DNA of 64,000 nt from Dugong dugon (taxonomy: Eukaryota > Chordata > Mammalia > Sirenia > Dugongidae), in NCBI GenBank assembly GCA_030035585.1, contig CM057462.1:139154734-139218733 (forward strand), written 5' to 3'. How positions within the stretch are numbered: position 1 is the stretch's first letter; the number at the start of each line of letters is the position of its first letter. A program made the translations under genes and the position numbers. Of this stretch, positions 33,146 to 45,189 are shown in pieces. A model generated the notes under the pieces. It was given only the letters and a program-made list of their open reading frames with translations. It did not search any database and was not told where the DNA came from.

Positions 33146-33431
33146 TGTTTTATTTCTTGTCTGCCTCTGGTCTGTCCAGATGGCTTTCCTTGTGCTTGTG
33201 TGTTCCTCACCTTTGAATGTTCTATTCGTGATGACTCTGTCTTACTATTTCTCCTTTTACCTGCTCATCCCTCGGTGTGATGGCTTTGGTTCAATTAGGC
33301 ATTCCTAGAGCCAGATGGAGAATACTGGAACAGTTTTGATTTTGGAATATTTTCTTTACTGGGAAATAGAAATCAAGAACTCCTTAAAGAGTACCATCAG
33401 CTGCTTAATTGTCCATTCCTACCTTGTCCTG
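33146..33431. other. Single-copy-looking sequence
   Basis: Nothing recognised. Confidence 0.5.
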
Positions 33432-33844
33432 TTAGCAGGGATGGGTTACCGAATAAGCAAGGTACACACGGGCTTACTTGTGCTGATTTAGTAATCTGTA
33501 GTGCACAATTTCACCCATTTTTCACACACACACAAAACACTCATGTGAAACTGTTCACTACAGATTAGTAAGTAAACACAATTAAGCCTGTGTATACTTT
33601 ACTTGGAGCCCTGATGGGACAGTGGTTAAGCACTTGGCTGCTAACCAAAAGATTGGCAGTTCGAATCCACCCAGTCACTCCTTGGAAACCCTATGGGACA
33701 ATTCTACTCTGTCCTACAGGGTCACTATGAGTCAGAATCGACTGGATGGCAACAGGTTTTTTTTTTTGTTGTTGTTGTTTTATACTTTGGTTACTGAAAG
33801 CCTGCACATACCTTGCTTACTGGTTAATCTGCCCCTGCCTATTA
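33432..33844. mobile_element. Fold-back (long inverted repeat) element interrupted by a SINE
   Basis: The left arm (33434-33515: GGTTACCGAATAAGCAAGGT...AATCTGTAGTGCACAATTTC) is the diverged reverse complement of the right arm (33545-33600 continued at 33781-33844: ...CCTTGCTTACTGGTTAATCT). Arms are about 90-100 bases and a (CA)n spacer of about 25 bases lies between. After removing the SINE (33605-33772), the element is about 240 bases. No ORF. Confidence 0.75.
33605..33772 (+). mobile_element. Afrotherian tRNA/RTE SINE, 155-bp class, with short TSD
   Basis: Head GAGCCCTGATGGGACAGTGG, box B-like GCAGTTCGAATCC, tail GTCACTATGAGTCAGAATCG, then T and (GTT)n. The flanking TATACTTT at 33593 and 33781 is a target-site duplication inside the right arm of the fold-back element. 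Confidence 0.93.
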
Positions 33845-34384
33845 GGATCCTTCCAGACTGCCTGAGGCAATCTGTCTAGGTTGAAATCATATTTAGGGAT
33901 GATTTACAGGAAGGCTTTTGAAATTAGGAAGCTTCTGGTTTTGACTTCTAAGTCATTTCATATTGGCTTCAACTCATGTGAAAATAAAGACTTACCAATT
34001 GACGTAAAAAGTTCAGTTTTTAAATATTTAGAGTTCCCAGTGAAGTAAGAACCTGGTTTGGATGAAAGAGGATCTCTGATTTTGAAATAGTTTTTGTACA
34101 TACCAAGCCCATTGCCAGTCATGCATAACTCCTTCTCAATCTGCAATTTAATGAGAAAAAATGTGTAAAAACTGCAAAATAAACTCATATTTTACACATT
34201 TAACTTTGTGAAGTTTTTCTCCTCCAACCACCTCTACCTGAACTAATTTGCCTAAATGGTATTAGGCACTCAAAGACATTTGACCCAAGTCATGGGCCAT
34301 TAGTTCAACAGGCCTCTACAGTGAGCTCATGAATTCTTCATGCATGTTGTGGTTTGTAAGTTTAAGTGCTCTTTAAGTGAATGG
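33845..34384. other. Single-copy-looking sequence
   Basis: No recognisable gene. A 76-codon minus-strand frame at 33958-34188 has no domain. Confidence 0.5.
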
Positions 34385-34915
34385 CTGTCTTAGGCTGGAT
34401 TCTCTAGAGAAGCAAAACTAGTAAACTGTATAAAACATATACATAGAGAGAGATTTATACCAAGGAAATAGCTCACATGATTGTAGATACTGGAACGTCC
34501 CAAGTCCGTGGGTCAGGCTGGAGGCTTCTGCTGATTCACATTAACCGCAGGGCCTGGGGAAGACAAGACTGGCAGGTCAGAGAGCAGGGCTATTGCTCAC
34601 AGGCTACGAAGATTGACGAATCCCAAGATTGGCAGGCAAGACCACAGTTAAGCTGCTAGCTTAAGGCCCTAGAACCAGAGGTCAGACCAACAGGACCCAG
34701 CTGCAGGATCCAGAGACAGCAAAAAGCCATGAGCTTTGCCAGAATGTCCACTTATATTTTATGCAGGCCACATACCCAAAGAAACTCCTTTCAGCTGATT
34801 GACCTCTCATAGCAGATCCATCATGGGGGTGATCACAACATCATACGACTGCCAAACCACTGAGAATCATGGTCCAGCCAAGTTGACACACAATCTTAAC
34901 CATCTCAATGGCTTT
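34385..34915 (+). mobile_element. Interspersed repeat with GGTCCAGCCAAGTTGACAC tail
   Basis: Begins GGCTGGATTCTCTAGAGAAG and ends GTCCAGCCAAGTTGACACAC, text found in old mammalian LTR-type repeats. About 530 bases. Its end resembles that of 56505-57065 (GAGAATCATGG...CCAGTTGA). Family not assigned. Confidence 0.6.
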
Positions 34916-35345
34916 CTCAATTCCTCAAGTGATTAATGAGATAAAGGATGTAATATTGCACATTCAGAATGTAACATTCTAGGAGTACGATAATAATGCA
35001 TGTTTGTGAAATGGATTCATATCAGTGTTTTACGCTGGAGAGTGACTTCTCTAAGGACACGGTTTACTTCACTAGAGAACTGTCTGTCCATAGGTTTGTA
35101 AGCCATTATGAAATATTTTGATTTCTGGAATCAAGACACTGATCCCAGGTGATTCCTCTCCTGAACTTATGTTGTCTTTGTTTCTCAATGGCTTTATTTC
35201 ACAGCAGAAGTTGCCTGCTGTGAAAAGTCCTTTGTGTAATTTTGATTTGTAAGCAGATGCTTTTTTTTTTTAATATTTTCCTGAACAGGTAGAGCACTCC
35301 TAATCTCTGAGAACTTTAAAATTAATATCCAGTTTAACACGTGGA
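34916..35345. other. Single-copy-looking sequence
   Basis: Nothing recognised. Confidence 0.5.
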
Positions 35346-35500
35346 GGATCCCTGGTGGCACAGTGGTTAAGAGCCCAGCTGCTAACCAAAAGGTCAGCAG
35401 TTCAAATCCAGTAGCTTCTCCTTTGAAACTCTACGGGGCAGTTCTACTCTGTCCTATAGGGTTGCTATGAGTTGGAATTGACTCGATGGCAAAAGACTTG
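35346..35500 (+). mobile_element. Afrotherian tRNA/RTE SINE, 155-bp class
   Basis: One of the best-preserved short copies: GATCCCTGGTGGCACAGTGG, GCAGTTCAAATCC, TCTGTCCTATAGGGTTGCTA, GGAATTGACTCGATGGCAAA. Confidence 0.93.
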
Positions 35501-35955
35501 GTATGCACATATTCTTCTTTCCTTCCTTGTACACTCAAAGAAATATCCCTTCTCTTGTATCAGCATCTCTGATTTTAGCCTACCATCTAGTAAAGGACTT
35601 TATTTCCACAGGTATCCTCTTTCCTGAACTCTCTCTCTCTCTCTGTGTGTGTGTCTAATGAAACATTTCGATCAGCCTATAAACACACTGTTTCATATCA
35701 CATCTTAGAAAAAACAAAAATCCAACAAACAAACAAAATCCTTGACACCATAGCATCTCTGGTTCTGGGACCCATGTATCTGTTACCTTTTACAGCAAAA
35801 TTCTTCAAAATAGTTGTGGCTGTTTCCATGCACTGTCGTCTTACTCTCTTCTCAACCCAGTTGTCCACTTAGGGTAACTTAATTGCGTTGTGGATCCTAA
35901 TTAATAGCCTCCCTGTATCTATGCCCTTTGTCCTTTAATTTTCTAGTTTCCACAC
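35501..35955. other. Single-copy-looking, with (CT)n(GT)n microsatellite
   Basis: (CT)n followed by (GT)n at 35629-35654. No gene recognised. Confidence 0.6.
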
Positions 35956-35959
35956 ACTC

Positions 35960-36565
35960 TCTGACTCTGGAGTGGACTTGGACTTATTCTTTTCAACAGA
36001 ATGTGGGGGAAATGATGGTATGCCACTTTTCAACCAAGGTTTCAGAGGCCTCGTGACCTTCTGTCCTCTTTCTTGGAACTCTGCCACCATTCTGAAAATA
36101 AGCCAGGGTTAATGTTTCCGATAGAACCCTGGTTGCTCAATGGTTAACCAAAAGGTCCATGGTTCGAACCCACAACAGCTTCGTGGGAGAGAAGACCTGG
36201 CGATCTGCTCCAGTAAAGATTACAGCCTAGGAAACTCTATGGGCAGTTCTACTGTGTCCTGTAGGGATGCTATGAGTCAGAATCGACTCCATGGCAAACA
36301 ACAACAGCCTTTGGAAGGTCCAGAGACCCTGCAGAGCAGAGATGAGTCATCATCCTGTCTGAGGTCATTCTAGAGCAGCTGATCCTTAGCCTACCTGCTG
36401 GTTGATTGCAGATACGTGAGCTAGCCCAGCTGAGACCTGTTTAGCAGGGCAGATTAGCAGTCCACTCAGTTGACACATAGACTTTTGAGACATAATAGTT
36501 GTTATTTCAAGGCACTGAGTTTGTAGTGCTTTGTTACACAGCAATAGCTAATTAAAATACTACTC
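35960..36565 (+). mobile_element. Ancient LTR-like repeat split by a SINE
   Basis: The 3' end reads TTGTTACACAGCAATAGCTA then ATTAAAATAC, the same kind of end as the repeat at 58090-58905 (TTGTTACACAGCAATAAATA). The part left of the SINE (35960-36125) is likely its 5' portion. Confidence 0.6.
36126..36306 (+). mobile_element. Afrotherian tRNA/RTE SINE, 190-bp class
   Basis: GGTTGCTCAATGGTTAACCA head with a small deletion after box A; middle CTCCAGTAAAGATTACAGCC; tail GCTATGAGTCAGAATCGACT, (CAA)n. Confidence 0.9.
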
Positions 36566-36699
36566 TAGTCAGGCTTTCATTGTTACCATATTTCTGAAAT
36601 GGTTCTTATCCAGATCACCAGGGCTCTCAAACTCATCATATTCAAGAGCCATCAATAAACTGTCCTCATGTTTCTTGACCTTGTAGCCAGCACTGACGA

Positions 36700-38360
36700 A
36701 CTGTTTCTTTTTGAAATTATCTCAGTTTTCATGACACCACATTTATTTGGTTTCTTTCCACCTCACTGGATGCTTTCTCAATCTCCCTTCCATATCTTCT
36801 TCCTCTGCCAGATCCTTTAATGTTGGAGGCTGCAGTCTATGCACGAGCCCTTTTCCTTTCTCTATACTTTTTCTTTTATGATGGCATTCGTTCTGATGGA
36901 TTTAAATACTACCTATATGATAATACCATGACCTACCTGTCACTTTGTTAGACTGTGGTAGCTTGCATGTTTTTATGATGCTGGAAGCTATGCTACCAGT
37001 ATTTCAAATACCAGCAAGGTCACCCAGGGAGGACAGGTTTCAGCAGACCTTCCAGAATAAAAGAGACTAGGAAGAAAGGCCTGGAAATCTTCTTCTGAAA
37101 ATAAGCTAGTGAAAACTCTAGGGATCACAACAGAACATTGTCAATATAGTGCTGGAAGATGAGATCTCTAGGATGGAAAGCACTCAAAGTACACACTGGC
37201 TGCAACAAGGGACTCCAGCCTACCAGTGATTGCAAAGAGGGCACGGGACTGGGCAATGTTTCCTTCTGTTATACATGAGCCCTGAGTGGAAGATGACTAA
37301 CAACAACATATGATAATGACTCCTAAGTCTAAATTCCTTTTTTGCAGTTTTCCTCTGAATTCCAGAATCATACTTTTAGATGTTTTTTTAAGCACTTGCA
37401 TTTAGATATCTAATAGACATCATAAACTTAACGTGACAAAAGAGAATGTTTTTATACTTTCCAGTTCCTCTTCAGATTTTTCTGGGTCTTATCTTTATCA
37501 TCCTTAAGAGTCATTCTTAACTCTTCTCTTTCCTTGAACACCCCATCCAACTTATAAATATTCTTTGTGTTAACTTTAAAGTGCATCACAAATGTGATCA
37601 CCTCTCACCATCTTCTGTAACTCTAATCTGGGCCACCATCATCTTTTGTTTATGTATCTCCCCTTGCCTCTTAATTGATTTTTCCGTTTTCACTCTTTTC
37701 TCCGACGGTCAATTTTCTTTATAGCAGGCAGAACAATCTTTTAAATTTAAATCTAATCATGTCATTACCTTCCTTATACCTCTTCAATGGCTTTCCAAGT
37801 CAGTTGGGAAAAAAAGAAAATCCAATCTTCTTATTTCATAAGACCCTACACGATATGTCTACAGCTTTCTTCCCTGGCTTCATCTCTGATCCCTATAATT
37901 TTTTTTCACTATTATCCAGCTACTCTGGCTTTCCCCTGTCCCTCAAGCACTTCAGGCTCATCGCTGCCTCAGAGACTGCACTGCTGTTCCTTCTTTCTAG
38001 ACTATTCTTAGAAGATCTTTCATGGTTAATACTTTTCCATCATTCTGGTCTTAGATAAAATGTCATGTTTTCAGAGAGGGCTTTTGAAGCTACCCTAGCT
38101 AAAAGAGCTTCCTTCTACGGCACTCAAGCCATTCTCTAACTGACTATCCTGTTTTATTTATTTTTCATAGCTCTTATCATTGCTTAAAAATGAGCTTATT
38201 TATTCATTTCTTACATGTTTATTGTCAGTCTCCACTAGAATGTAAACTTCCTGAAACTAGAAACTTGCTTGCTTTATTAACTGCTGTATCCTCTGTGCCC
38301 AAACGGTGCCTCACCCTGAGAGTGTGTCCAGCAAGGATATTTTGAAAGAGTTAATGAATC
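36700..38360 (+). mobile_element. L2 LINE, about 1.3 kb, split by an AfroSINE
   Basis: The longest L2 in the window. Left of the SINE: TTTAAATACTACCTATATGA. Right of it: GACTCCTAAGTCTAAATTCC, ATCATGTCATTACCTTCCTT, CTTCAATGGCTTTCCAAGTC, CCTGTTTTATTTATTTTTCA and an end at GAGTTAATGAATC. The ORF is destroyed. Confidence 0.8.
36953..37312 (+). mobile_element. Long AfroSINE-like element nested in L2
   Basis: GTGGTAGCTTGCATGTTTTT then ATGATGCTGGAAGCTATGCT as in 10490-10835. It keeps the GAAGAAAGGCCTGGAAATCT module that 10490 has lost. The tail is diverged (GAGTGGAAGATGACTAACAA). Confidence 0.85.
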
Positions 38361-38915
38361 TGAAGGGGAACACTGCTGATGCATATGTCAAAATTTTGGA
38401 TCTTGACCTTATTTCTAAAATATATTAACATCACCCACAATATACCTCTATATCCTTAGTGTGTAAAAATAAGGCATTGCAATGGATAAAACATGAGAAA
38501 TCTCTTTACTAACAGCATTGATCTAGCCATTGATAGAGCTTTCGCATCAGCTAGCAGAAGGTTACTGAGTTGAAGATACATGTGCAAGTTGCCCTGACAG
38601 CTGGTCTTCCAATAAATTGATTTTCCAAATGCCATGTTCCAAGTTAGACTGACTTGTCATATATGAAGTTTAATTGTGCGCATGAATGGACTATACTCTT
38701 AGGTTTTCATATCTGTAATGCACCAAGGAAATGCAACATACACAATGGTTTCGTTCAGGAATAATAAAAAAAAAAAAACATGCTTTCAAATGATAAGTGT
38801 TCCATTCATAGAAATATTAAAGAGATACTTTACAGTGATCTTTTAAGATTGAGCTTAAGCTTTGGTCTTCTAAAAAGAATATCTTCCTCTTGAGCACCTA
38901 GTGCCTAAGTGCACT
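38361..38915. other. Single-copy-looking sequence
   Basis: A13 run at about 38766-38778. Nothing recognised otherwise. Confidence 0.5.
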
Positions 38916-38930
38916 GACCACGCTGAAATT

Positions 38931-39310
38931 CTTTTTTAATTGTGTTTTAAATAAAGATTTACAGAGCAAATTAGTTTCTCATTAAACAATTAAAAACATA
39001 TTGTTTTGTGACATTGACTGCCAACCCCTTGATGTGTCATCCTCTTCTCAACCCTGGGTTCCCCATTTCCATTCATCCAGCTTTCCTGTCCCCTCCTGCC
39101 TTCTCGTCCTTGCCCCTGGGCCAGTTTCCCCTTTTAGTCTCATATACATGGTTGAGCTCCATGTATTGTTTGTTTTATGGGCTCATCTAATCTTCAGCTG
39201 AAGGGTGAACCTCAGGAGTGACTTCAGTAATGAGTTAAAAGAGTGTCTGGGGGCCATGCTCTTGGGTTTCTCTAGTCTCTGTCAGACCAGTAAGTCTGGT
39301 CTTTTTTTGT
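38931..39310 (-). mobile_element. 5'-truncated L1 3' UTR with target-site duplication
   Basis: Contains one copy of the 3' UTR module (AAGATTTACAGAGCAAATTA...GACATTGACTGCCAACCCC) and the end GGGGGCCATGCTCTTGGG...TCTGGTC. Flanked by GACCACGCTGAAAT (38916) and GACCACATTGAAAT (39311), a 14-bp duplication with two mismatches. Older than the L1 at 11552. Confidence 0.9.
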
Positions 39311-39324
39311 GACCACATTGAAAT

Positions 39325-39640
39325 ATTAATTGGCAATTTACAAGCCTACTTTCCCCCCAATAAACCTTGAGATCGTAGAAACAGAGCCCACACTTTTGTC
39401 ATTGTTCCTGTTCTTGAGTACAGACCCTGATTTGTGCAGCTTTAGTCAGTTTGTGGACTAGAATGAACTCACCAGATGTTTATTGAATTGAATGGAATAA
39501 ATAGGTACTGGGTTGAAGTGCTACTGAATTGTTTCATGTGAATGTCTAAGGTTATCTTTAGGATGTAAAACTTTGAAGGGCAGCAACAATGCATTATACC
39601 ACTCTTACATTCCTCTCAGATGTGCAATGCCCTGCATATA
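39325..39640 (+). mobile_element. Probable L2 fragments
   Basis: AGATGTTTATTGAATTGAAT at 39475-39494 and GTAAAACTTTGAAGGGCAG near 39567 resemble L2 3' ends; two overlapping pieces or a duplication. Confidence 0.45.
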
Positions 39641-39789
39641 GCAGTAGTGCTCTCTCCTTCACTGGATTTGGGCTCCAAACAGGCTCTTAGCTATCACCAC
39701 CAGGATTAGTGGAATTGGTAGCCAACATCCAGGTAGGGTTCTAACTGACTCCTATCTGGTCCTCTGTCCTGGTGCACTGGCTGGACAAT

Positions 39790-40010
39790 ATGAAAACCTC
39801 AAGAACTTTTAAGAGGCAGCATGTCTTACAGTTACATGATTTGGGGCTTTTTACTTAAGCTCTATGTTCCTCAATTTCTTTATTGGTACCTGACTCATGG
39901 AATTGTTATGAAGACTGTAAGAATTGGATATACAAAGCATCTGAAGTAGTATGGTATATCATTCAAAATGTTGGGTGTTGCTATTGTTATTACTTTTTCC
40001 TAAGGCTTAC
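39790..40010 (-). mobile_element. MIR SINE
   Basis: Reverse MIR order: CCTCAATTTCTTTATTGGTA, CTCATGGAATTGTTATGAAG, CTGTAAGAATTGGATATACA. Confidence 0.65.
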
Positions 40011-40727
40011 ATCATTTGTCAGCCTAAGCAGGCAAATCTTGACCTCCTATTTTCTGCTTTGTTTAGATCACCAGATCTTGGGCCTCGAAAGCCAGACTGA
40101 GCTAACAGATCCTAGAAGGATACTCAAACCAGGTAGTGTTTTCCTTAATCTATGCTGGGTCTGCCGAAAAATCTCCTCATTCCTTCCACTGATGACTCTA
40201 CATCCAGTCCTGAGAAAGGAGTAGGTGGAATATTTCAAGGTGAAACTTTTCTGTGTCCTTTCCTCCATTTTGATTTTGTGCATCAGGAATGCAAGTGGGG
40301 GTAGGGAGAGGGTTAGTTAAAGCAGCGCTTGGTCAACACATAAAAACACTTGCTAGGAAAATGAATTTTCTTTGTGTTGATGTTTTCCTTTACAGAAGGT
40401 AGCTCAGTGGAATGAGCTGATTCTTCAGGAAAAAATCAGTAGAAAGAATGTACACCTTATGAGAAAAGCAAATACTGGATTGGGAGCTTGTGACAAGCCG
40501 ACACCTCCACTTGGGGCAAGAAATCTTACTGCTTACCTTGTGTGTATGCTTCCAATGTATGCAGCACCAAATTAACTCTATGAAAGTGGAAGGATTTCGT
40601 TCTTGTGGCACAGACTAGAAAAAGACGACATGGATTTCAGAAATCTGAAACTGTTTAACAAAACTTTCCAAAATCTCAGGGAGCATCGTACAATCATCTT
40701 TTTAGGGTTCTCTTCCTTAGAGAGGGG
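40011..40727. other. Single-copy-looking sequence
   Basis: Several open frames of 70-113 codons overlap on both strands (39883-40283, 40390-40611). None has a recognisable domain. Confidence 0.45.
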
Positions 40728-40925
40728 AGCCCTGGTGGTGCCATGGTTAAAGCACTTGGCTGCTAACCAAAAGGTTGGTGGGAGAAAGATGTGGCAGTCT
40801 GCTTCCATAAAGATTTATAGCCTTGGAAACCCTGTGGGACAGTTCTGTTCTGTCCCATAGGGTTGCTATGAGCTAGAATCCACTTGATGGCAATGGGTTT
40901 AGAGTTTTTTTTTTTTTTTTTTGGT
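40728..40925 (+). mobile_element. Afrotherian tRNA/RTE SINE, 190-bp class
   Basis: GAGCCCTGGTGGTGCCATGG head; AAAGATTTATAGCCTTGGAA middle; GTTGCTATGAGCTAGAATCC tail followed by T18. Confidence 0.92.
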
Positions 40926-41937
40926 TAAGGAAGTAGGCATTAGAGTTGTCCTTTTAAAATTTTTATAATTTATCTGTTGTTCAATTCTTGTTCGAGTGAA
41001 TCAACAGATTCCCAATCATAGAAAAAATAATATATATTTTTTCTTCAAGAAGACTTTAAGAATCATGGTATAAAAAGGCATAAAAAGCACAAAAGAATGA
41101 ACTACAGTTTTTTGTCCCTCTTTCTGTTAAATCATAATCAAAATTAATTTAAACTTTGTATTAGATGAATAAATGCTTAGGTTTGCATACTAAAATTATC
41201 ACACTGTTAATCATGTGAGAAAGACTATATTTTAATGTAAATCCTCTAAGTTTCACTGACGCTGGTGTCAGCTGACAGTTGAGACTCCCACTTCTTCAGG
41301 ATAACATATGCTATTAATAATTACGGCTATTTATATACCTAAAAAGATGTTCTTATAAATAACTGATGGGCAAGTCAGTCTCTCACTTGTAAATTAAGTC
41401 CTCCCAAACAATAAGTTTTTTCAGAATTCCAACTGTGCGCACTACTCATTTCAAGCACCTGGTCCATCTATTTTCTCTTCTGTTTAGAATGTTATGCTCT
41501 TTTGTTGCTATTTTTAATTTTCCTATTCTAATAATTTTGATACCACAATCCTTTCTAGACATAGAGAAGATATCAATCAATCACAAATAAAGAAAGGGAT
41601 ATATATGGATCAAGTGCTTAACACAGCAGGGATCATTATTATAGACATGAGAATTAGGTGGCTACCATGAAAAGTAGTGTGCCTGGAATATGTGAAACAT
41701 TTTTTCCAGCTGTAACTATATAGCCTTTAGACAAGAATTTGGAATCTTCTTTGGAAAGATATTAGAGTCAACGAATCTGAAAATATCCAGGGTATTATGG
41801 GCTTTCCTTCCTAGCGTATTTAGGAATCTGTTAGGAAGGCATGTAGTTAGAATAAAACAATATTACCTGACACATTGCGCAAGAATTTCTAGCCAAAGAA
41901 TTAAGGCGAGAAAAAGAAATAAAAATGCTTGGAAAGT
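40926..41937. other. 1 kb AT-rich, nothing recognised
   Basis: No gene or assignable repeat. Confidence 0.5.
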
Positions 41938-42275
41938 GTATTAGTTTTCTATTGTTACAATAATAGATTATTACAAATTTTAGTGACTTAAAACAACATG
42001 AATTTATTATCTTACAGTTCTTGCGGTCAGAAGTGCAAAATCAATCTCACTATACTACAGTTAAGGTGTTGGCAGAACTGGTTTCTTCATGGAGGCTCTG
42101 AGGGGACAATCTGCTTCCTTGTCTGCTTCAGCCTCTAGAGGTCATGTGCATTTATTGGCTCAAGACTACTTTCTCATATCCCTCTAATCTCTGGCTTCTG
42201 TAGTTGTATCTAATACAGTTACCAAATCTTCCTTCGTTCGAAATCTTTTGGAGACTATTATTCAGTCTACTGCAG
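41938..42275 (-). mobile_element. Ancient LTR-like (MaLR-like) repeat
   Basis: GTATTAGTTTTCTATTGTTA, then TTAAAACAACATGAATTTAT and GGAGGCTCTGAGGGGACAAT: the reverse text of old MaLR-type LTRs. Similar to 63541-63750. Confidence 0.6.
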
Positions 42276-42429
42276 AAAGGAATATGTATTTTTTTCCACA
42301 AATAATGTGCCCACATAAATAACACACCCACACATATAATGTGCATAACGCATTTAAGAAAAAAACAGGTGAGAAGGTTGCACAGTTGGCAAAAAATGTA
42401 AAATGTGTGTATTATTTGCATAAAAATAT

Positions 42430-43755
42430 GGTATATAAAACTGAAATTATACAGATGATATGACTGTCTGCATAGAAAACCCTAAACAATCCACAGATAG
42501 TCATTAGGATTGTAAGAGAATTTAGTTTAGCTAGGTGGCTAGATGTAAGATCCATTTTTTAAAAGCAATTGCATTTTTACATATCAGGCTGAAATAGAAA
42601 ATGTAATAAAAAGATATAAAAGAGAAGGCCAATGCAGATCAGTAGAAATAAGTGATTCTGGTACAACTGGTTAACATATGAGAAAAAAATTGATTCCTAT
42701 CTTACCCCTAAATCAATTCTAGATTGATAAAAGACTGAAATGTGAAAGGCAAAACTAGAAAAACTTTAGAAGCAAAATAGGAGACTATCTTAAATAAAAT
42801 ACAAATAGAAATAATCATAAAAGAAAAGATTGATAGTATGACTACATTAAAAGATCCCCAGATGATTAAAAGACATCATAAAGAAAGTGAAAAGACCAAG
42901 CCAGAATCTGGGAGAAAATATTTTCAACGTATACAACTGACAAGAGATTGGAATCCGGATTCTATAAAAACTCCTGTAAATCATTAAGCAAATAACGACT
43001 GACTAGAAAATGGGACAAAGGACATGCACAAGAATTTCCAGAAAAAAGAAATTAAAATGATAAACAAACATTTGGAAAGAAGCTCAACATCATTATACGA
43101 ATTATGGCTTCACTGAGGAGCCACTTAAAACTACTTAACAAGCAAAATGAAATAAGCCGACAATGCCAGTCTTGGTAAGTATGTGAGTCAGTGAGAACAC
43201 CCCTGCTTTGTTAGAAGTAGTATAAAGCGGCACCACAAATTTAGGAAAAAATTTAGAACACCACCTAGGATCCAGTAATTCTTCTCATAGGTATGTGCCC
43301 TGGAGAAACTCTTGCCTCTGTAGCCCTAACAGACATACGCAAGAATGTTCATAGCAGCACTGTTAATTAATTAGAAGAATAAAACATCCCAAATGTCAGA
43401 TAAGAGGATAGCAATTAAATACACTGTGGTATAATCTACCATGAAATATTATTCCAATGAGAATAAATGACACCTACATGGAAAAAAAAATAGATGAATC
43501 TTAGAAACATATTAATGAATGAAAAAAACAAATCACAAAATAATATATAGAATGACATAATTTTAATAAAACTCCAAAACAAGAAATCTAAAATATATAT
43601 TGTTAAGTGCACATATGTGTGATGAAAACTATTTTTTAAAAAACTATAGAGCGATACATAAAATAGTCACAGTATTGAGTCAGTATAAGTGAACATAGGC
43701 AATTGAATTTTGGGAGGAGCCAACAAATAAGTTAGAGGATATGGCATGCTCTATT
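42430..43755 (+). mobile_element. Ancient L1, ORF2 3' part to 3' UTR
   Basis: Plus-strand L1 with text such as GATTCTATAAAAACTCCTGT, GTTCATAGCAGCACTGTTAA and TGAAATATTATTCCAATGAG, which encode the C-terminal ORF2 region in all L1s. Diverged and closed by many stops. Confidence 0.85.
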
Positions 43756-43758
43756 TCT

Positions 43759-43932
43759 AAGGAACTCTGGTGGGGCAGTGATTACAGTGATTGACTGCTA
43801 ACTGAAAGGTTGGTTTGAGACCACCAGTGGCTCCATAGGAGAAAGATGTGGCAGTCTGCTTCTGTAGAGATTTACAGCCTTGGAAATCCTATGGGGTTGC
43901 TATGAGTTGGAATCTACTCAATGGCAGTTCTT
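43759..43932 (+). mobile_element. Afrotherian tRNA/RTE SINE, 190-bp class, deleted near tail
   Basis: GGAACTCTGGTGGGGCAGTG head; GTAGAGATTTACAGCCTTGG middle; the segment CAGTTCTACTCTGTCC is missing before GTTGCTATGAGTTGGAATCT. Confidence 0.88.
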
Positions 43933-44267
43933 AAGTTGGTCCTTGATTTATTAGTTTTTTCCCATTATTATGCTTCAGTATTTATATGCATGTTATTTAT
44001 ATGTTTTAGCATTATCCGCTTTTATGTGTAAAATATGTCATGTGTTTTTGTATGTGGCTAGTAGTAATATAAATATTTAAAGAAAAGCAAGTGGTATAGC
44101 AGTGCAGCTTTGTCTAGTACGTGTGCTCTAAGTAGTCTTGTCCTGCTGCTAAGGACAAGTGCTCTGGCATATCAAGGGCCCTTGATATGTGTTCATATGG
44201 CCATGTCTGACACACATGAGAGTAAAGATCAAATTTAAAAATAAATAATTGTACCCATTAACTGACA
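43933..44267. other. AT-rich sequence, possibly old L1 3' UTR
   Basis: May continue the L1 at 42430-43755. A short inverted repeat, ATATCAAGGGCCCTTGATAT, is at 44178-44197 (perfect 20-base palindrome). Confidence 0.45.
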
Positions 44268-44422
44268 AGGGCCCTCGCGGCACAGTAGTTAAGAGCTCGG
44301 CAGTTAACCAAAAGGTCGGCAGTTGGAATCCACCAGCTGCTCCTTGGAAACCATATGAGGCAGTTCTACTCTGTCCTATAGGGTCGCTATGAGTCCGAAT
44401 CCACTTGATGGCAGTGTGTCTT
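44268..44422 (+). mobile_element. Afrotherian tRNA/RTE SINE, 155-bp class
   Basis: GGGCCCTCGCGGCACAGTAG head retaining several CpGs; TCGGCAGTTGGAATCC; TCGCTATGAGTCCGAATCCA tail. Confidence 0.92.
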
Positions 44423-45189
44423 AACTGACAATATTGTATAAGGATGCTCTCTCTGGCAATTTTAATCCAATGATTAGCAAGTGGATTTGGAAGGCCAGTT
44501 GATGCTTAGAATATTTGATTTTTAATTCTTGAATTGGTGTCTTATTTCATTTTTCTTTCCAGGGACTAGAACTGCTATGATTATCTTTCTAGATTGCAGA
44601 GGAATAATTTGATGGCAAGAATTCCTGTGGCTGGGGAGGGATAAAATAAAGATAAACTTCCTGTGGTGACATAAAATCAAAATAATTTCTGTCCCCCCCA
44701 ATAAATACCTAGTTGGCTTTGAAACAACATGTTTTCTCTTATACAGCAGGGCATTGCTAGCTAGTTCTTTGTCCAAGAGGTGCCAATATGTCTGCTGGGA
44801 TCACAAAACCTCAATATTATATGATTAATATGCTGTTGCCAGCTAGGAGGAACAACTTTATACCATATCTCAGGTTTATTTTGACATTCTTTCTTAGACT
44901 GATTCTAATTTTTATTTCTGTCCCAGTGCACAATTTTATTTCCTTAGGGTGAGTTCACTTGGTCCTTTCATTTCTCTGGCTCTCTGCCAGGTGAGAGGCT
45001 TCACTGGATATATTCAGGGAAAATGGAATACCAGTTTGTTACACTTTATTATGTTTCATAGAATTTAAAAGTTTATAACTAAGTTAGACTTCTTTATTTA
45101 CATAACATCAAAACTTGTCTAAGCATGTTGGGAAGAGGCTGGAGTGGCAGAAGGTCTACCTCAGCACATGTCTAGGCTATAGCTTATTC
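44423..45189. other. Single-copy-looking sequence
   Basis: An 84-codon minus-strand frame at 44522-44776 has no recognisable domain. Confidence 0.5.
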
